This document shows, in pieces, positions 63,866-64,000 of a DNA stretch of 64,000 nt. Under the pieces are notes generated by a model. The model searched no databases. It saw only the letters and a program-made list of their open reading frames with translations, and had not been told where the DNA came from. Each line of letters opens with the position of its first letter. Position 1 is the stretch's first letter. Origin of the DNA: Micrasema longulum (taxonomy: Eukaryota; Arthropoda; Insecta; Trichoptera; Brachycentridae). The position numbers and the translations under genes are program-made. The DNA lies in contig JAGVSM010000491.1 in assembly GCA_022494885.1 (NCBI GenBank), forward strand, positions 1 through 64,000, given 5' to 3'.

Positions 63866-64000
63866 TGTTAATAAATAAATAAAATATTTTCACAGTCAAT
63901 TTGAGTGTGGTTAAGCGCATTACTAACTGCCGAAGCGACGTAGTAATTTCTTAGGATCTTTTTACATGGGTCAGAAAATAGTACGAGATCATGTGCAAGA

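Overview
The window is AT-rich eukaryotic DNA with no operons, no bacterial-type genes and no complete host gene that I can recognise. Nearly everything identifiable is transposable-element wreckage: at least a dozen non-LTR retrotransposon (LINE) remnants, three tRNA-derived SINE families, several DNA-transposon MITE families, a Helitron-type pair and simple repeats. The LINE types and the Helitron ends fit an insect, most likely a lepidopteran. That assignment is inference from element style (moderate confidence), not from a host gene. Family labels used below (LINE-A, SINE-1, hAT-M1, FB-1, R4, X, Y, Z) are local names for this window only.

Layout. 1-2 kb: minus-strand LINE with an intact PHD-finger ORF1 and the first residues of the ORF2 endonuclease running off the left edge. 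2-4.2 kb: two 5'-truncated plus-strand LINEs head to tail. 5-10.3 kb: MITE field, with repeat X broken by a SINE and a hAT MITE (8-bp duplication), a TA-flanked MITE, a second hAT (perfect 8-bp duplication) and a TTAA-flanked long-inverted-repeat MITE. 10.8-15.4 kb: FB-1 repeats and LINE-E copies. 15.6-24.5 kb: SINE-1 copies, LINE tails, repeat X again, and a near-perfect 245-bp palindrome. 25-34.5 kb: reverse transcriptase fragments and the clearest nested insertions (FB-1 inside LINE-A, FB-1 inside a SINE). 35-41 kb: SINEs, a LINE remnant, the only plausible host exon, a GC-rich palindrome and the second hAT-M1 copy. 42-47 kb: LINE, Helitron and an RTE-like LINE, probably nested inside a decayed hAT shell. 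47.6-53.8 kb: FB-1, (AAAAT)n and a LINE-E copy split by 2.25 kb of other elements. 54-64 kb: mostly anonymous AT-rich DNA with a TA-flanked element, an exact 48-bp direct repeat, SINE composites and an interrupted tandem duplication.

How the parts relate. No pathway is encoded. The LINEs would supply reverse transcriptase, and the SINEs would depend on such machinery. Several unrelated LINE tails here carry a stem-loop just before an A-rich end, which suggests 3'-end recognition. The most interesting observations are the FB-1 foldback family with 10-12 bp target duplications, the R4 module that repeatedly precedes a tRNA-like head, the conserved LINE 3' hairpins, and three hammerhead-like motifs.
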